Assembly (NCBI RefSeq): GCF_000286315.1
Contig: NZ_ALJG01000346.1
Coordinates: forward strand, 1-33,968
DNA: 33,968 nt
Source of the DNA: Paenisporosarcina sp. TG20
Lineage (GTDB): Bacteria; Bacillota; Bacilli; Bacillales_A; Planococcaceae
Reading direction: 5' to 3'
The translations under genes were made by a program, and so were the position numbers. Shown piece after piece: positions 33,882-33,968 of this stretch. How positions within the stretch are numbered: the stretch's first letter is position 1; each line of letters starts with the position of its first letter. The notes under the pieces were generated by a model. The model was not told where the DNA came from. It searched no databases and worked only from the letters and a program-made list of their open reading frames with translations.

Positions 33882-33968
33882 ATGTTCGAGCTCCTTACTA
33901 TTTATAATTGAAATATTCTTATCCACATACCTAGAATATTACTCCTACAGGACTCAGGACAAAGCTCC

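Overview
The window looks like chromosomal DNA of a low-GC Gram-positive bacterium of the Bacillales. A Planococcaceae-type genome (Sporosarcina or a relative) is my best guess. The reasons are purine-rich Shine-Dalgarno sites with frequent TTG and GTG starts, proteins that resemble Bacillus TcyA/TcyC, YumC and TrhO (YbfQ), a near-consensus CodY box, an exact cre site and a consensus sigma-B promoter. This placement is inference from family resemblance, not from a search. I see no rRNA, tRNA, CRISPR array, intact insertion sequence or prophage.

Layout. 1-1,410: a calcium/sodium antiporter gene flanked by two copies of a dispersed palindromic repeat. 1,524-3,809 (minus): a three-gene cystine ABC importer, tcyABC. 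4,072-9,351: oligoendopeptidase F, a DMT exporter divergent from an Lrp/AsnC regulator, an unknown glycine-rich protein and an EAL-domain protein. 9,496-14,861: a tiny acidic repeat protein behind a sigma-B promoter, ferredoxin-NADP reductase (yumC), an M50-like membrane protein whose catalytic Glu is Gln, a large FAD-dependent dehydrogenase and the tRNA U34 hydroxylase trhO.

The centre (15,211-24,399, all minus) is a peptide-utilisation locus of eight genes: an M20 amidohydrolase, a complete dipeptide/oligopeptide ABC importer (two ATPases, two permeases, one lipoprotein receptor), a proline-iminopeptidase-like hydrolase and a metal-dependent amidohydrolase. None of the three hydrolases has a signal peptide, so they probably act in the cytoplasm on what the importer brings in. 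The best promoter lies over 300 bases upstream of the first gene, directly beside a 13/15 CodY box, and the long leader holds a perfect 10-bp inverted repeat.

The right part (25,210-33,881) has another alpha/beta hydrolase next to a decayed TetR-type regulator gene. It is followed by a stress cluster: three universal stress proteins, a serine-recombinase-like protein that has lost its catalytic arginines, a methyltransferase and a SulP anion transporter that forms an operon with one of the Usp genes. One Usp gene has an exact cre site (CcpA) in its leader. DegV and an NAD(P)-binding reductase-like protein close the window.

The least conventional items are the degenerate recombinase among the usp genes, the HQLGH membrane protein, the sigma-B-driven low-complexity protein and the peptide locus with its long leader.
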